This document shows positions 17,304 through 18,740 of a stretch of DNA of 18,740 bases, in pieces. A program made the translations under genes and the position numbers. Origin of the DNA: Trichosporon coremiiforme (lineage: Eukaryota > Basidiomycota > Tremellomycetes > Trichosporonales > Trichosporonaceae). Location: NCBI GenBank assembly GCA_039545355.1, contig BCJJ01000106.1:1-18740 (forward strand), written 5' to 3'. How positions within the stretch are numbered: position 1 is the first letter of the stretch; every line of letters starts with the position of its first letter. The notes beneath the pieces were generated by a model. The model was not told where the DNA came from and made no database searches. It saw only the letters and a list, made by a program, of their open reading frames with translations.

Positions 17304-17800
17304 GATCACCTTCGACCACCATGCCTACCCTCACATCATCGACACTATTTGGTCCTACATGACCTTCGCCGACATGCTTGCCGCCCGGCCAGCCTGGCCC
17401 GAGGGGCGCAGGAGGACCAGCCACCGCCTCCAGCAACACATGGAGGTATGGCCACACAAAGAAGGGGTCATCAAGGAGGCGACTGAAGCTCTAAAGCTGC
17501 CCCGCTACTATGTCACCCGCCACATGCTGGCTGGCACTAGACCGCTTCACCTCCTGGCTGTGGCTTCTGAGCCGTGGCTCGCCGAGCCCTTCGCCAACAT
17601 TAAGGTGCTCGACTCTGAATAGAACAAGCTCTCCGGCATCGCTCAGCAGGCATTCATGCTGCTCCAGCAACGGCTCGATCCGGAGACAATGGTCCGCATC
17701 GACGCTCCCTCCCTACAGAGTTCCACGTGTGCTGCCCCCCGTAGCTATTACCGGCAGAACCCAGGTCTACTGGCTGGACATCGGAAGTCGCCAAGGCTGA
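17302..17800 (+). pseudogene. FB12, truncated F-box-like family member of the FB11 group
   Basis: ATG at 17302 begins M-I-T-F-D-H-H-A-Y-P-H-I-I-D-T-I-W-S-Y-M. The core V-C/S-x-x-W-R is degraded to R-P-A-W-P-E-G-R-R-R. The frame stops at TAG 17620 after 106 codons. P-R-Y-Y-V-T-R and N-I-K-V-L-D before the stop parallel P-R-Y-L-L-D-W and R-R-L-D-L-V in FB13. In the same frame after the stop, A-Q-Q-A-F-M-L-L-Q-Q-R-L matches F-R-Q-A-S-S-S-Y-K-Q-L-L-Q-E-L of FB11. One frame over, at about 17755-17780, T-G-R-T-Q-V-Y-W-L-D-I matches the TQVYF site. Homology then ends, with no GLE motif or tail, and FB13 begins about 120 bases on. It therefore has a nonsense codon, a frameshift and 3' truncation. A 106-residue product containing the F-box-like half is conceivable. 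Confidence 0.73.
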
Positions 17801-17917
17801 GCGCGCGGCGCAAGCGCACACCACTGTCACTGCACACACACAATCACTTGGGAGCCGGCAACCTCGGTCATACAATGGCCTTGCAGAGACATCTCTCGAT
17901 TGCACCATCGCTTAACC

Positions 17918-18526
17918 ATGAGCACAGTGGACAACAAGTTCTTTCCTCACATCATGGACGAGATCTGGCGCCATCTCGACCTCGAGACGGCGCTGGGTCT
18001 CCGACTCTTTCGTTACGACTGGTTCGAGCGCGCCAACAAGCGCCTCCAGTTTCACATGGTGGCCGATCCCTGCCCCAGTGGTCTCCGCTTGAACGTCAAG
18101 ACTGAGGTACTGCTCTCACAACAGAAAGAGCACCACGTGCCCCGGTATCTGCTGGACTGGCCGACCTTGATCGAGCCCGCCCGCTGACGCCACCCCTCAA
18201 AGAGACGTTGCAGATTGTGAGGCGTCTCGACCTCGTCTGTGTTGTACATGAGAGTTGCATAACGTTGAACTACAGCTGATACCTCAATATATAGCCACGG
18301 CTGCGCACTGATCGCTCTTCCAACAGACTGCCCATACGAGCCCGCCATCAACGGGTTCCGCATTGCCCTGCCCGACGAGAGTGCAGAATTTGCAGACACT
18401 GCCGGTCCACTTCACGTAGAGTGGAAACTGGGAGGACAGAGGAGGAGGAAACTGCACGTTCTCACTCGCAAGGACTACGAGCCTGAGGTTGGCCCCGAGG
18501 CGTACAAACTTCATACCGAGTGGTGA
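17918..18526 (+). pseudogene. FB13, F-box-like family member of the Trp-tail group with internal deletion
   Basis: ATG at 17918 (TTAACCATGAGC) begins M-S-T-V-D-N-K-F-F-P-H-I-M-D-E-I-W-R-H-L, with core W-F-E-R-A. After 89 codons TGA lies at 18185. One frame over, P-L-T-P-P-L-K-E-T-L-Q-I-V-R-R-L-D-L-V continues the family pattern until TGA at 18277. From about 18326 the original frame is open again: P-Y-E-P-A-I-N-G-F-R-I (compare FB10 L-Y-A-T-N-A-D-Y-N-L-F-K-L-R-I), then the tail H-V-L-T-R-K-D-Y-x(3)-V-G-P-E-A-Y-K-L-H-T-E-W and TGA at 18524. The TQVYF and IVGLE regions, roughly 140-150 codons, are missing. CTTCCAACAG at 18317-18326 looks like a splice acceptor, so an intron joining the two halves is possible, but I found no good donor in the right phase. 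Confidence 0.7.
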
Positions 18527-18740
18527 GAACCGATGAAACGGATGTGGAGGTAAGCCAGCGGCGGAGGATCGGCGCCGCAACTTGGGCGGCGCAACGAGGA
18601 ACAAGCACTCGTGATGTTGACTTAAGTACGGCCCTCATCCACAGCTACACACCGCGCCGAGTTCGAGTCGATCTGTTTTCAGCGCCGTGGCCGCCGTGGC
18701 ACTGCCGCCGACGCCGAGATCAACTTCAAACATGCATAGC
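18527..18740. other. Right-edge sequence without a supported gene
   Basis: 214 bases after the FB13 tail. No family start or other motif is visible. It may be the leader of a further copy beyond the window, which cannot be judged here. Confidence 0.4.

Overview
The window looks like nuclear DNA of a basidiomycete yeast, probably a Tremellomycete of the Trichosporonales type. This is inferred from the GC-rich composition, the pyrimidine-rich leaders ending in fungal start contexts such as CACCATG or CATCATG, and a many-copy protein family that I recall, without being able to check it, from Trichosporon/Vanrija-like genomes. No rRNA, convincing tRNA, CRISPR array or transposon was seen.

Almost everything recognisable belongs to one paralogous family. 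I use the working names FB1 to FB13 in left-to-right order; FB3 is two fused relics. Members start with a short F-box-like domain in which the usual LPxEL opening is replaced by FPHIIDxIW, followed by a V-C-x-x-W-R core. A poorly conserved middle carries recurring motifs: RWYG, a D-C/x-x-NP motif, (I/V)VGLE-F(L), and TQVYF in some. A tail of about 23 residues, (F/L)LTHxEYxxxVGxExYxLxTxR/W, ends exactly at the stop codon. Binding to Skp1 in an SCF-type ubiquitin ligase is the natural guess for the N-terminus, but it is inference.

Layout. (1) 1-280, minus: 5' part of a small secreted protein resembling ricin-type beta-trefoil (carbohydrate-binding) domains; it runs off the left edge. (2) 869-6082, minus-strand block: FB1 intact (869-1951), FB2 a frameshifted N-terminal stub, FB3 a chimera of two decayed copies (3087-4018), FB4 and FB5 intact. 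(3) 6083-6698: divergent promoter region where the array changes strand. (4) 6699-9874, plus: FB6, FB7 and FB8, all broken. (5) 9875-12553: 2.7 kb with no supported gene. (6) FB9 intact (12554-13633). (7) 13634-14928: 1.3 kb, no supported gene. (8) 14929-18526, plus: FB10 (broken), FB11 (intact), FB12 and FB13 (broken). These share more with each other than with the rest, and the three that retain a tail (FB10, FB11, FB13) end in Trp rather than Arg/His.

Five copies are intact single-exon genes (FB1, FB4, FB5, FB9, FB11). The rest carry single-base deletions, nonsense codons, internal deletions or chimeric joins. This is a birth-and-death array of fast-evolving F-box-like genes. The least described element is the C-terminal signature, which can be recognised in every copy that still has its 3' end, including relics.
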